A DNA stretch of 64,000 bases, taken from assembly GCA_037044905.1 (NCBI GenBank), contig JBAOKB010000025.1:1-64000 (forward strand), in the 5' to 3' direction. The position numbers and the translations under genes are program-made. The notes beneath the pieces are model-generated. The model was not told the DNA's origin. It made no database searches and worked only from the letters and a program-made list of their open reading frames with translations. This document shows, in pieces, positions 32,462 to 42,849 of this stretch. The stretch comes from Hortaea werneckii (lineage: Eukaryota; Ascomycota; Dothideomycetes; Mycosphaerellales; Teratosphaeriaceae). Each line of letters starts with the position of its first letter. Position 1 is the stretch's first letter.

Positions 32462-34063
32462 TCAAACCCGATCCGCAGCAGCATCACTCTTCTCAACGTG
32501 GTTCATAGCGGCCTTCTCTTCGAAGAATGTCTGTTCGGCAACAAGATCCCTATCCGTCAATGAGACGACCCTATCGCCGAATGCAGCAGCTATTTCTTCC
32601 AGCGTCTTGTGGCGAGTCTCACTACAGGAATCATCAGCTTCGCGCTCTCAAAAGGATCGACATTCTCTTCGCAACTTACGGGAAATAGAACCACGCTATG
32701 GTGAGGAAGAACGCCGTACAGCCGACAAAGACGTAATAGTAGTTTTGCTTGATGTTGGCGAAAGCGCTGGGTCCAGCTTCGGTGATGCCAACATTGACAA
32801 TGAAGTGGCTAGCAGCAGCCAACCCCATGACTTTACTCCGCAAAGCCATAGGCAGAACCTCAGCACCATAGAGCCAGGTGGTGCTGTTGAGCATACCGTA
32901 GTATGTGACCACGAAGAGGTAGATGCCGAGGACGGCAAAGCCTTTCCCAATCCGATTGTCACTGTTCTGGAATTCAAGCTGCATTACAGCGGCGTAGATC
33001 TCGATGACAATGATACCAGCCAAGCCGGTCAAGATCATCTTGCGTCGGCCCCATTGATCCGTTAGGAAGCGGGTGGTGAGTGCATTGGAGAGGAAGGCTA
33101 TCGTGCCGTATACGCCTGCCAATGCCAGGATGGTCTTTTGGTCGATCCCAAGGGACTTGTATAAGATGGTTTGGTAGTACTGAATGACGTTGACACCAGT
33201 CAAGCTTGTCATTGTCTGGACGGCGATACTGACAAGCGCTCTGTGCCGGAATAGTTTGAAGATCTCCGAGTACGATGTGATTTCACGTTCCATCTCGTAT
33301 TCGATCTGGGCATGCATGAGAGCGAACTCCTCCAGCGCCTCATGAGATTGAAGATCACGACGAATCTTGATGAACTCTTTGCGAGCCGGTTCGATCTTGC
33401 CCTTCCGAATGAGTAGACGGGGTGAGTTCGGCATAAAAGTCGCCAGGCCAATGAAAAGGATAATGCCCCAGGGGATCTGGATACCAAGCGGAAGTCGCCA
33501 TTGAGTAGCACTAAGTGGTTAAGAAGTGTCAGTATGCTTGAAGGCCAATCCGAGGACAAGACAACTGACCCATAAGGAGCGTAGCCGCAAGCCATGCCAA
33601 CCCAGTTGGAAGCCATAGTGCCAAAGCTAATACCACAACCAGAAATGCCGCCGATAAGACCACGTTGATCAGGAGCAGATATTTCACTTAAGTAAATAGG
33701 CACTGTGCCGACGAGACCACCGACTGCATATCCCGCAAGCACGCGGCCCGCTAGGAACATACCCATATTAACAGCAGCAGTCTGAATCACCGTCCCGACC
33801 GTTACGACCACGCACATCATCTGCATGAACCGGATCCGGCCCAGCCGATCTCCCAGGAACGTCTGCGTCAAGGCACCGCAAGCTTCGCCAGCGATATACA
33901 CGGCGACTACGGCGCCGGTGAGACCCTCGGAGGGATGGCCCATATACTCGATCCAGCTTTCATGAGCGATCGTCGTGGTGGCAATCCCCGTGTCGAAACC
34001 GAAAAGGAAGGTCCCGATGGCTGCGAAGAGGGCGACGCCGAATGTGTACCAGTCGCCTGCCAT
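32462..34063 (-). CDS. MFS sugar transporter
   Basis: Exons 34063-33570, 33510-32680 and 32621-32462 encode 494 aa. Family marks in order are GFDTGIATTTI in TM1, GDRLGRIRF between TM2 and TM3, GRVLAGYAVGGLVGTVPIYL, MPNSPRLLIRKGK (the PESPR motif), a large central loop, TGVNVIQYYQTILY in TM7, TDQWGRRK, and PETRHKTLEE (PETKG motif) at the last splice junction. About twelve membrane helices are expected. It moves a hexose or related substrate across the plasma membrane. The upstream region has a CCCCAC at 34354-34359, which fits a CreA carbon-repression site, but one short site is weak evidence. Confidence 0.93.
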
Positions 34064-34877
34064 GATGATGATCGTGGACTAGCTAGTCTCATCTACAATG
34101 TGAAGTCGAAATTCACCAGAAAACTCTCACTATGGGCAAAGAAGCACTGAAGGAAGATGACTGGGATGCATGTTCTGACATACCTATATACGTACCTCAC
34201 CCAAACCCCCCAGACCACTAAAGCTTTTTGGGGGTACCATTAAGCTCTATGGCCGCTTAAGGCGGAGAAGGTAGGTACGGCGATAGAGTCTTGAGGTGCC
34301 TCTCACACGGGAATAATCCCCAATTGCCGGCCAACCTTCTCCGCCCTCCGGCGCCCCACGGGGAAGTCTGGTGATCAGGGGGAAAGCAGGAAGGGATCGA
34401 CATGGTGCCGGGAATTCGGGGTATCACTGCGCGAAGCATTTGCCGACATATCAACTATATGGTAGCCGCGTCTATTTAGTGACTCGCACTTCATGTGTAT
34501 GAGTCCTGCAAATTCATAGCCATCGCGTGAATATGGAGACGTTCTCTTGCTGTATTCAGTGCTGGCTGTTCCCCCTGTATGGCCTTGATTTCCCCAAATT
34601 GCGAAATCGACCTCACATTGATCAGGGAGGAAAATGAAGTCAGAAGGAAGGAAGCAGAGGGGAGTCAAGCACGATAAACAGGGGGGAAAGAAAATTGCCC
34701 AAGCTTGGACGTGGGTATCGTACACCACTAAATTTAAACTTCCTCCCATTCATCGGGCTTCCTTCCATCCTTTTCAGTGACTTGGGATTAAAAGGGCCGA
34801 ACTCAATACCAGTCTTTCATTCTTCTCACCACCACGACCAAGAACCCCTCTCCACGTCCGCAAAACCGCCTGCGCTC
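34064..34877. other. Intergenic, upstream of the sugar transporter
   Basis: About 0.8 kb between two minus-strand genes. It holds the transporter promoter and the CFT2 3' flank. A frame at 34375-34749 has no protein-like features. Confidence 0.5.
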
Positions 34878-37800
34878 TCAAACCCCAGCAACAACCGCCA
34901 ACCCCTTATAAACCTCATCCCTGACCTTGAAAAACGAACCCGGCGAGACCCTCCTCTTCTGTCTCGCAGCGGCTGCAGCAGCCACGAGTCCCCTGACATC
35001 ACTTTCGACTTCCAGCTTCCCGCCTGCCCGTTTCCGGACAACGACGACGCCGTCGACAAGTAAAGTTCCTTCGCCGCGGAATTCGCACAGGTGGCCTGCG
35101 GAGGCGAGGAGGTGGCGGAGGGAGGCGAGGCGGAGGTCGCCGACGTGGACGGGACGGGTGAGGGGCCCGCCGCCGCTGGTGCCGGAGGCGGCCGAGGCGG
35201 CGCCGAGGTTGCCTGCTGTGGCGGAGGGGGGGAGGTCGAGGAGAGGGGTTGAGGGGAGGGGGTCGGAGGAGGAGTGGTCGGTAGGCTGAGTCGGTTCGGG
35301 CTGCTTGTCTTGCTCTTCGGGTTTGAAAAGTTTGGCTTTCTTCCGCGCTTGGTGCGCCTCGTCTTCCTGTGTAGCAGAGGCGTCTTCCAGAGGTTCTGCG
35401 CCGAGTTGGCCGGTGATGGCTACTACGCCCAGCCCCTTGACGTTCTGCCAGACTAGACGCTTCACGAGCTCGCGGCTGAGCTTGAGAGACCAGGCGTTGG
35501 TATCGACGCTGGCGTCTATCACCTCGTTGATGGCGGGGGCAAAGACGTCGGCGCCTCCTTCGTTGCCATCTGCGCCATTGTCAACTGACCCGAGAAGTTT
35601 TCTGCATTCGTCGGCGAGTAAAGCCGTTTCGCTTTCGGTGCCGGCAATGAGGATTAGCTTGCGAGGTCGGATAAGTGGGATGATCATCTGTAAATCTCTC
35701 TTCTCGTGCAGACCCGCGAAGTCGACAAAGGAGACGCGGCATTTGACCTCGACCGTCCTCCCTTCCCAAATGACCTTCTGAGGGCCTTGCGAGTCGCCAG
35801 CTTCGTCAGAGGGTTCGTAATCGCTTTCTTCGTCTTCTTCGTCGCTATCTGAATCCTCGCTTTCGTCGTCAGCCGCTGGTGATGCGGCCGCCGCCGCTGC
35901 TGTCGCGTCTCCACCTCCGTTTGGCATTGACTCTCCCGTAGCGCGAGCAATTGCAGCATCGATGTCGTCTGGCTCTCGCGGTTTTCGGTCCTTCTTACTG
36001 CGTTCCTGCTTCGGGCGCTTGTTCTGCTGAGTCTTCTGTTGACCTTTACGGCTTTTAGCATCGCTCGCTAGAGCAATGTCATCCCATTTTCTCTTCTGAC
36101 CGACAGCAGTCTCCTTCTTCTCGGCCTCGGCCCGGCTACTCATATCCACTCCATCAACCTCGTCTCGTTCCTCAGCCCTCAAATAGTCCTCCGCTTTAAT
36201 CAGTTCACCAAACTCGTCATCTCGAATCCGTTTGGCGACAAATGGAAAGACTTTTTCGCGTCCACGTTTGCCTCGAACATCGTAGTCGTAGACGCCTTTG
36301 CCACGAATAAGAATGTTGATCCCTAGCTCTGCTTCTGACAACGCCCCGCCAGTAACACCGCCTTTGCGCTTACTCTGTTGTGTCATCTGCGCCGAAAGAT
36401 TGAGCGCACGACCTTGATGTTCAGCGTCTTCGTCTTCTGATTCGGATTCATCTTCCTCGTCGGCTTCCTCTGTCATATTTGCCGCGCTAGTCGGATCCGT
36501 GGAGGTGTTGTCGCCTTGCAGGGTCGAATGTAATTGCTGCTGGCGAGCTGTATATGTCTGGTACAGAGCCAACTCATCTGCGTTAAGGGATTCGATTTTC
36601 GGTTCGTGAAGTGTTACTGATGTACCATCCATGCTAACAACTTTGGCTCCGCTTTGACTGCTGGTTTGACCATCTGAGTTGTTGAACAGCTCCCATAATT
36701 GCCTTCCTAGCCCCTTTCTCCCACTCGACCTCACCTCCGGCTGTCTTTCACTCAACAACACCAAGTTCCTCGGATCACGTGCCATGCCCTCGAATACCTC
36801 CTTACTGAACCCCCACTCCAAGTCCTGATCACTCGCCAGCATAACGCATGGCCTCCTTCGGTTCAACGCCTTCTGAACTTGGCTTTGTCGCTCAATTTGC
36901 CGCACAAAATCCCATTCCAGAGGGTTGACAGTAGCCTGGTCACCTTTCTTACCCTTGGAAGACATGGCCGCCTCGGCTTCTTGACGTACTGTCTCGTCAA
37001 CCCATTCCAGCATGCTGTTGAGATAGCGAACGGAGGTTGTGGCGGAACGTGAGGCCATGTAGATACGGCAGTGTCGATAGGTGCTACTATGCGGGCCATC
37101 GACATTCTCACGCCACGTCTGGTTTAGAAGAAAAGCGAGTTCGAGTACACGCGCTGAGGAATCGGTCGGTATGAGTACCTTTCCTCCCTGAGCGATGGTC
37201 TCCCGCACGAGCGAGAGTAGAGTATCATCTCGCTTCTTCCGCGAAAGGACTTCGGTCTTTTCCACCCCCTTGCTGCTACATACCAGGGCAGTGGGTCTTC
37301 GTAGGGGTTCGATGATCTCGGATCCATTGGTCAGCCAGGCGGCACCGGGGTAGAGTGATTCGCGAGCCTGCGACCAATCGGTGGCGTAGACGATGCTCTC
37401 GAGGCCGTGCTGTATATGCCAGATAGTGCCACCCAGCGTATGACCAGCACCATAGGCAGTGATGGTGAGACCACCAACGGAGGGGGAGAAGGATGCCGCG
37501 ATGGGCTGGTGCGGCTGCGAGTATTTGAGAGGGTGTATCGCATTGAAGCATGCAGCAATCTCGTCTGGGCTCGGTGGCTCGAGTAGGATATGTGGTGATC
37601 GGGACTCGGCGATGTGATCGTCGTCGGCAGAGGCGTCAGCGCTGGCCACGGAACTGGTTGGAACCGTGCCGCCACTGACTCCGCCAGGGCAGCCATGAAT
37701 GTCCAAGCACACGCCTCGTCCCAAGTCTACTACCGGCACAGTGGCGTAGCACGGTATATGGCGAAAGAGCGGGACGTGCTTGCAGCACCAGGCGTAAGCA

Positions 37801-38009
37801 CCCAAGTGGTCGATGGTCGGGTGGGTCAGGAGGATGATGGACAGAGTAGAGACGTGTTTTTCTAAGGCGGAGATGATCTGGTGAGAGGAGAAGGAGGCAT
37901 CCCATCCAATGTCGACCAGAATGCGGATTCCGCCATCGAGCTCGAGTAAGGTGGATGCGGCGGGAGAGGAAGGCGTGCGGGCGCCGAGGAGGGGGGTGAG
38001 AGTGAACAT
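34878..38009 (-). CDS. CFT2: mRNA 3'-end processing factor CFT2/CPSF100
   Basis: This single exon encodes 1043 aa with ATG at 38007-38009. The N-terminal metallo-β-lactamase fold is clear (LLELDGGIRILVDIGWD, then AYGAGHTLGGTIWHI), but the metal site is degenerate: the HxHxDH motif is replaced by HPTIDHLG. This is the known state of CFT2/CPSF100, the inactive partner of the CPSF73/Ysh1 endonuclease. A β-CASP region (CRIYMASRSATTSVRYLNSML) follows, then a long acidic insert around residues 480-720, then VDFAGLHEKRDLQMIIPLIR and the C-terminal part. It belongs to the cleavage and polyadenylation complex in the nucleus. Its divergent neighbour is another 3'-end factor. Confidence 0.94.
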   Translation of the reverse strand: MFTLTPLLGARTPSSPAASTLLELDGGIRILVDIGWDASFSSHQIISALEKHVSTLSIILLTHPTIDHLGAYAWCCKHVPLFRHIPCYATVPVVDLGRGVCLDIHGCPGGVSGGTVPTSSVASADASADDDHIAESRSPHILLEPPSPDEIAACFNAIHPLKYSQPHQPIAASFSPSVGGLTITAYGAGHTLGGTIWHIQHGLESIVYATDWSQARESLYPGAAWLTNGSEIIEPLRRPTALVCSSKGVEKTEVLSRKKRDDTLLSLVRETIAQGGKVLIPTDSSARVLELAFLLNQTWRENVDGPHSSTYRHCRIYMASRSATTSVRYLNSMLEWVDETVRQEAEAAMSSKGKKGDQATVNPLEWDFVRQIERQSQVQKALNRRRPCVMLASDQDLEWGFSKEVFEGMARDPRNLVLLSERQPEVRSSGRKGLGRQLWELFNNSDGQTSSQSGAKVVSMDGTSVTLHEPKIESLNADELALYQTYTARQQQLHSTLQGDNTSTDPTSAANMTEEADEEDESESEDEDAEHQGRALNLSAQMTQQSKRKGGVTGGALSEAELGINILIRGKGVYDYDVRGKRGREKVFPFVAKRIRDDEFGELIKAEDYLRAEERDEVDGVDMSSRAEAEKKETAVGQKRKWDDIALASDAKSRKGQQKTQQNKRPKQERSKKDRKPREPDDIDAAIARATGESMPNGGGDATAAAAAASPAADDESEDSDSDEEDEESDYEPSDEAGDSQGPQKVIWEGRTVEVKCRVSFVDFAGLHEKRDLQMIIPLIRPRKLILIAGTESETALLADECRKLLGSVDNGADGNEGGADVFAPAINEVIDASVDTNAWSLKLSRELVKRLVWQNVKGLGVVAITGQLGAEPLEDASATQEDEAHQARKKAKLFKPEEQDKQPEPTQPTDHSSSDPLPSTPLLDLPPSATAGNLGAASAASGTSGGGPLTRPVHVGDLRLASLRHLLASAGHLCEFRGEGTLLVDGVVVVRKRAGGKLEVESDVRGLVAAAAAARQKRRVSPGSFFKVRDEVYKGLAVVAGV

Positions 38010-38544
38010 GGTTGAGTGGGAGGCAGTCGCGCGCTATCGATGGCGGATGGTCATGTTGCGGTGGCAATCAAGCGGCAGGTGTAGGATGCACTTTCCCAGT
38101 CCACCCTTTGAGCTGCCTACTAGGAAGTAAGGTATTCTCGTCCCTTTCGCGTCTTCACATGCTCTAATCCACAGCCCACAGCAGAGGTGACGCGCGAGAG
38201 AGCTTCCACTCGCGACCAATCAGCTTTCGGCTCGAGGCAGATCGCAAGAGGTCTGTGCGTCTCAATGAAGCTGCATGTGCATTGCATTCATTGTGCAGCA
38301 GCGCGAGACGGGCTTCCTTAAGATACCGTACTGACCTTAATGCACATAGAGCCCTGCTTATCCTTGAATTCGATACCGAACGTCCATTTGCTCACCCACT
38401 CACAGCTTGCGAGATCGGTTGGAAATAAGCGAATCCCGATTCCCTCCGATTGGAAAGAAGAGAGGTTGCAAGACAATCACAAGCCAGCATTCACCTACCT
38501 TTAGGTATATCCTTTAGGTATATCTTCCACCTTCGGCCATCAAG
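38010..38544. promoter_or_regulatory. Bidirectional promoter interval of CFT2 and the Rna15/CstF-64-like gene
   Basis: These 535 bp separate the two start codons. On the plus side a 13-bp direct repeat, CCTTTAGGTATATC (38498-38511 and 38511-38524), ends ~20 bp before the ATG at 38545. No extra gene was seen. Confidence 0.6.
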
Positions 38545-39749
38545 ATGGCGCAACGCGAAAAGGGCGGTCGCGTCGTCTTCATCGGCAACATCCCATATGG
38601 TACGCTCCTTCCCTCCCTTCTCCACCCGCCTTGGTCGCTCCTTCCTTCCTTCCTAACTGCCTGCCTAACATGTCTCATGCAGGTGTCTCGGAAGAACAGA
38701 TTTGCGACATCTTCGGCCGCGTCGGACAAGTCATCAACTTTCGCCTCGTTTACGACAAGGAGACCGGTCGTCCCAAAGGCTTTGGCTTTCTCGAATACAC
38801 CGACACAGACGCTGCCGCGAGTGCAGTGCGCAACCTGAACGAGCACGAGATCATGGGACGGACATTACGGGTGGATTACAGCAATGACAACGGCGGTGGG
38901 AAGAGCGGTGGACAGCAACAGCAACCACAGCAGGGTGGAGCAGGTGCTGGCATGGGAGCTATGCCACCGATGAGTGCAGGCGCTGGTATGGGTATGGGCA
39001 TGGAACCTTCGATGGGCGGTGGTCAGGATGCAGGAGCTGTCCCACCCTTGCCACCGGGAGTCGACCTACCTGCCGGGGTTTCAGCACCCGACGCCATCTC
39101 CCAGACCCTCTCCGCCCTCCCGCCTCCACAGCTGCTCGACATTCTCTCACAGATGAAGAACCTGACCGCCCAGAACCCGCAGCAAGCCAGCCTACTCCTC
39201 TCACAAGCTCCACAACTAGGCTACGCCATCTTCCAAGCCTTACTCCTCCTCGGCTTAGTCGACACCAACATTCTCGGCTCGCTGATCCAACAGACGGGGT
39301 CCGCACCGACTCCACAGCAACCACCACAGCAAATGCAGCCGTCCGGGCCACCTCCTGGAATGCCGCCAATGCCCATGGGCATGCCTCCAGGCTATCCACC
39401 TCAACCCGCCCAGTTCGGCGCCGGCGGCGGTCCACCCGGTTTCCCGCCTCCTCAGCCCCCGCATTCCGCCATGCCACCCCAACAACCTCCTCACTTCCAA
39501 CCACCACCTCCACAGAGCTATACTCCAGTCCAGCAAAACCCCTACCAAGCTCCTCCACCACAACCGACACCCCAGCAGCAGCAGCCAGTACAGCCCCCTC
39601 CCTCGGCTCCTCTGCCCGCCGATCCTGCCCAGGCGGCTCTCATTCAGCAGGTCCTCGGCATGACGCGCGAGCAAGTTATGGGGTTAGATGTCGGCCCGCG
39701 CGAGCAGATCAACGCATTGAGGAGACAATTTGGCGCGCCTGTGTTCTAG
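38545..39749 (+). CDS. Cleavage stimulation factor CstF-64/Rna15-like RNA-binding protein
   Basis: Exons 38545-38599 and 38683-39749 encode 373 aa. One RRM sits at ~8-90 with RNP2 VVFIGNI and RNP1 KGFGFLEY. The 83-nt intron falls between β1 and helix 1. The hinge domain (~170-235: ISQTLSALPPPQLLDILSQM, then QAPQLGYAIFQALLLLG) binds CstF-77/Rna14 in this family. A Pro/Gln/Met-rich linker leads to the conserved C-terminal helix bundle (AALIQQVLGMTREQVMGL), which contacts Pcf11. All three parts are intact. It recognises U/GU-rich RNA near poly(A) sites. The pairing with CFT2 may allow co-expression, which is inference. Confidence 0.94.
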
Positions 39750-40337
39750 AAAAAGCGGTGTGAGTTTGTTGAATACACAGAGTTTGATTATGCGCAGCTT
39801 CACCGTGGAGTATGCTCATATCCGATGATCTCTACTCGATCCCTCTTACCGTCCCGTCGGCATACATCGCCGTTTGCTGGGCTTCACGGAGACGAGCCCA
39901 AAGCAACGTGAAAGGGCTGGGGGAGGAGATCGTGTCTGGGGGAGGGAGAGAGATGAGGAGGAAGGGAATCGCGTCAGCTTCTTTGGCAAGGAGAGGACAG
40001 AGAGATGATTCTCATGAACTAGGGCAAGGGCAGCGGAAGATCGGAAGCAGATGAGAGAGCGTGCCCAGCGTCGGCAGGTCTTGAGATGCACCTTATGTCG
40101 ACTCGTCTTCTCTTCTGCGCGCTCATCTAGCCCTGCTCGGAACTTGCTACTGGGAGGAAGAGAGGGAACCCCAGATGGAAAAAGGTTGGAAAGAACGCAT
40201 GCGTGGGGATGGAAGGAGTAGGCAAAGTCATGATATTTACGTATTAATCGAAGACCCGACGATGGGATTCCTCTACAAGTCTCGCAGCGATAGTCCTTTC
40301 CGGTGATTTTCGTGGTTTGATGCTCGATTCAGTTCAG
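39750..40337. other. Intergenic
   Basis: This is the 3' flank of the CstF-64-like gene. Short frames only; nothing was recognised. Confidence 0.5.
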
Positions 40338-40655
40338 TGCTCTCCGTTGTGGATTCCAAAACGCGCGCCTCTCTTCATGGGCGGGCGACCAGAGAGGGAC
40401 AGGGAGGGATCTATAGTAGCCGAGCAGCCGGTTATGAGGGTTGGAGAGGGTTGATTAGGGTTGCTTAGGGTTATGGACTCGCTCTATCGACCTGATCACT
40501 ATCACCTGTTGCAACCTGTTAGAAGGCATGGAAATACGGCGCTTTGGTTTCGTTTAGGCCTGGCTATCAGCATTGATTCAGAAGACTTCATGCGGCTGGA
40601 CTTTCTGATCGCTGGTCAATAGTTCTTTGATCGCTGCGGGGTTTTGTATCTCTCT
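40338..40655. repeat. Dispersed repeat, copy 2
   Basis: This matches 28526-28850 with the shared core at 40406-40423. It also contains two telomere-like TTAGGG words (around 40455-40472) that copy 1 lacks. It lies directly upstream of the transposase fragment. Confidence 0.75.
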
Positions 40656-41006
40656 AAATCCCAAAATATAGTCGGGTGCACAGGTCCCATCTCAAATGAG
40701 AACTCGTTGTTGACCCGCAAAAATATGCCGCGGAAGTTTTGGGCATCTCGCTGCAGCAATTAACGTATACCAAGAAGAAAGTCACTGGGTTATTGACATT
40801 TGATTTTAGCATGACTAGCAGCGTGTGAAAAAATCACAATTGCGCTGCCGAGCTTCCGCCCCCGCCCAAACCAGATTTTGGTGAGCGGATGAAACGCCAC
40901 CCAAAAAAGTGTTCATATCGGGTTTGAAGCCTTAAAATTGCTGTATAGCTGATTTTGAGGTGTTGTTGGCTCTGTTGGCTTTGCAGCAGTGTTGGCGGTG
41001 GTGGTG
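40656..41006. other. Left flank of the transposase fragment
   Basis: No gene is seen. This could be the element's left end, but no terminal inverted repeat partner was found downstream. Confidence 0.35.
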
Positions 41007-41411
41007 ATGGCGCCTCGAGCAGACCCTCACGTGACTGAGCTGGCTCGCCAATATCTTGAGCACACTGATGAAGCGCCAGCAGCTATTGCCTTGCGGCTTG
41101 GTGTTACAAAGAGGACAAGTGAGCGCTGGAGGCTCAATTTTAAGGTGTATGGCACCGCCTATCCACCGGATTACGGCCACCGTGGCCGGCCTCGCGCTCT
41201 TACTACAGAGCAAGCTCAGTGGATGATCGCCTATCTCGATGAGCGGCCAAACGCCTATTGTAACGAGCTCGCACTGGCTATATGGGATCGATTCGGCATT
41301 GAGATCAGCGAAAAGACCGTCGGCAACGTGATCCGGAGCCTTGGATGGACGCGTAAGGTAGCAAAACAAAGGGCTAGAGCGCAGAGTCAGCAAATACACA
41401 GTACTTCCTGA
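41007..41411 (+). mobile_element. Truncated Tc1/mariner (IS630-type) transposase, DNA-binding part only
   Basis: An ATG at 41007 opens a 134-codon frame. The protein has two helix-turn-helix units: AAIALRLGVTKRTSERWR near the start and ISEKTVGNVIRSLGWTRK near the end. They are joined by a basic GHRGRPRALTTEQAQWM linker. This is the paired-type DNA-binding region of fungal Tc1/mariner transposases. The catalytic DDE/D domain of ~200 residues is absent: the frame ends at 41411 and no matching sequence follows. The element is therefore a dead fragment, cut within the region between the DNA-binding and catalytic parts. Confidence 0.8.
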
Positions 41412-42518
41412 GCCGCTAACTCCCGCATATCGAGTTCGACCATGTCGATTTTACGAGACTGCCGGTTCCCACCAGGTGCAGTGCCTTCGACCTGCACAGC
41501 AGACCCGACACCCGCTTAGTCGATGGCCTTGCCATGGTCAGAGGACTCACAATGAGTTACATCCTGTACCACCCCCCCAATGCCACACAGGAGAGCAGCA
41601 GCAGCATGGAAATCGATCAGCTTGCCAAAACGGGTTGTCCGAGCGCTATTTCTACCACCGCGCCAACATCCAGGCGCCGGTCAAGCTTTCTGCTCCTATA
41701 GGTGGCGATGTTGAGATATGACCTGGACATGAAAAAGGGAGAGGGGTTGCTGTTAGCAGAGCGGGTGTCTCCCATGGGGAACGGTAGAGTCTATGTGCAA
41801 ATAGGATGGCTGTGGCCCTTGGATTTCTTGTGAGGCATCTCGGAGGAATGGAGTGACAATGGAAAGTACCCAATGTACGGACATCTTGATTACTCTTTAG
41901 AAAAGGGGCAACCATAGCAGCCTTTAGACTCTTACACCTAACTTGTCATCGCAGAGATGCCAGAACAGCGATGTAATACCAACGTGGCTTTCGTTCCGGG
42001 ACTCGTTCTGATGGGTGCATACACTGTGGTACCGTACCACCCTTTCTTGGGTTCGCCATCCAGTGAGATTGAAGGGTGGTTGTCGCAGATGGATACTTGG
42101 GGATCGCTCGTCACTTGAACCTCGATCTGGGACTACGCTTTGCAACCCACGCCACCAATGCTTTGGAGCGTTCAGCTTCGAAACTAATTATGTGGTGCGT
42201 TCGAAGCTATTGTTGAAGCCACGGGAAGTCTGTCGTGGCGCCGCCTGTCTGCATTTGCCGTTCTAACATTGCCTTGAAGGCAGAGTTTCCGGCGTGGCTG
42301 TTTGCCACCCAAGCAACATGCCATTTGATGGAGTGTCAGTTGGGTGTCATTGAAAGGTCATTGATTTCAGTGAAATATTGAATGAAGGCTCAGGCGTCGG
42401 AATCATTTCCGGGGTCGATCGTCGCGCATGGTCCGAGCTCGACGCGCGAGTGGTCCGAGCTCGCCTTCACTTGGTTTGTGGAAAGCGCGTCCTCTTGGTC
42501 TTCGATTCTGCTTGATTC
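41412..42518. other. Gene-poor stretch after the transposase fragment
   Basis: Several overlapping short frames occur on both strands, none convincing. A plus-strand stretch near 41480-41700 reads like a protein C-terminus for ~70 codons but has no start or neighbour to anchor it. Confidence 0.35.
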
Positions 42519-42561
42519 ATGTATCCGGGGGTGTGCCATATGGCATACCTCCCGGATACAT
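42519..42561. repeat. 43-bp near-perfect palindrome
   Basis: The left arm begins ATGTATCCGGG and the right arm ends CCCGGATACAT, around a centre GCCATATGGC. With one bulged T and one G·T pair the arms pair along their whole length. Confidence 0.9.
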
Positions 42562-42849
42562 CGACCCTCTTACAGCGTCCGCGTACGGCTGGCCTTTTCA
42601 CAACACCTCACAACTCAGACTCGCCTGTGTCCGAGACAATACGACAATGCAATCGGGCCAATTCTTCGTAAGAAGGTAGACTTTCGACGTGCGAGGGTTT
42701 CACTACTTGCTCGCTGTCAATGACAAGCCACGGCCATGATTTGTTCATGCCAGCCTGTACCCAGGGAAGCCGAGCGTATCATAGTCTGGACCGGTCCTCC
42801 TCGGACGCGCTTTCCTGTACGTAGACATCCCTCTACCTTGACCAAGTAC

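Noticed and set aside
30873..34063. Possible biosynthetic or catabolic cluster (GT8, sugar transporter, F-box-like gene)
   Set aside because: There is no shared pathway logic or cluster regulator nearby; the neighbours look like ordinary unrelated genes.
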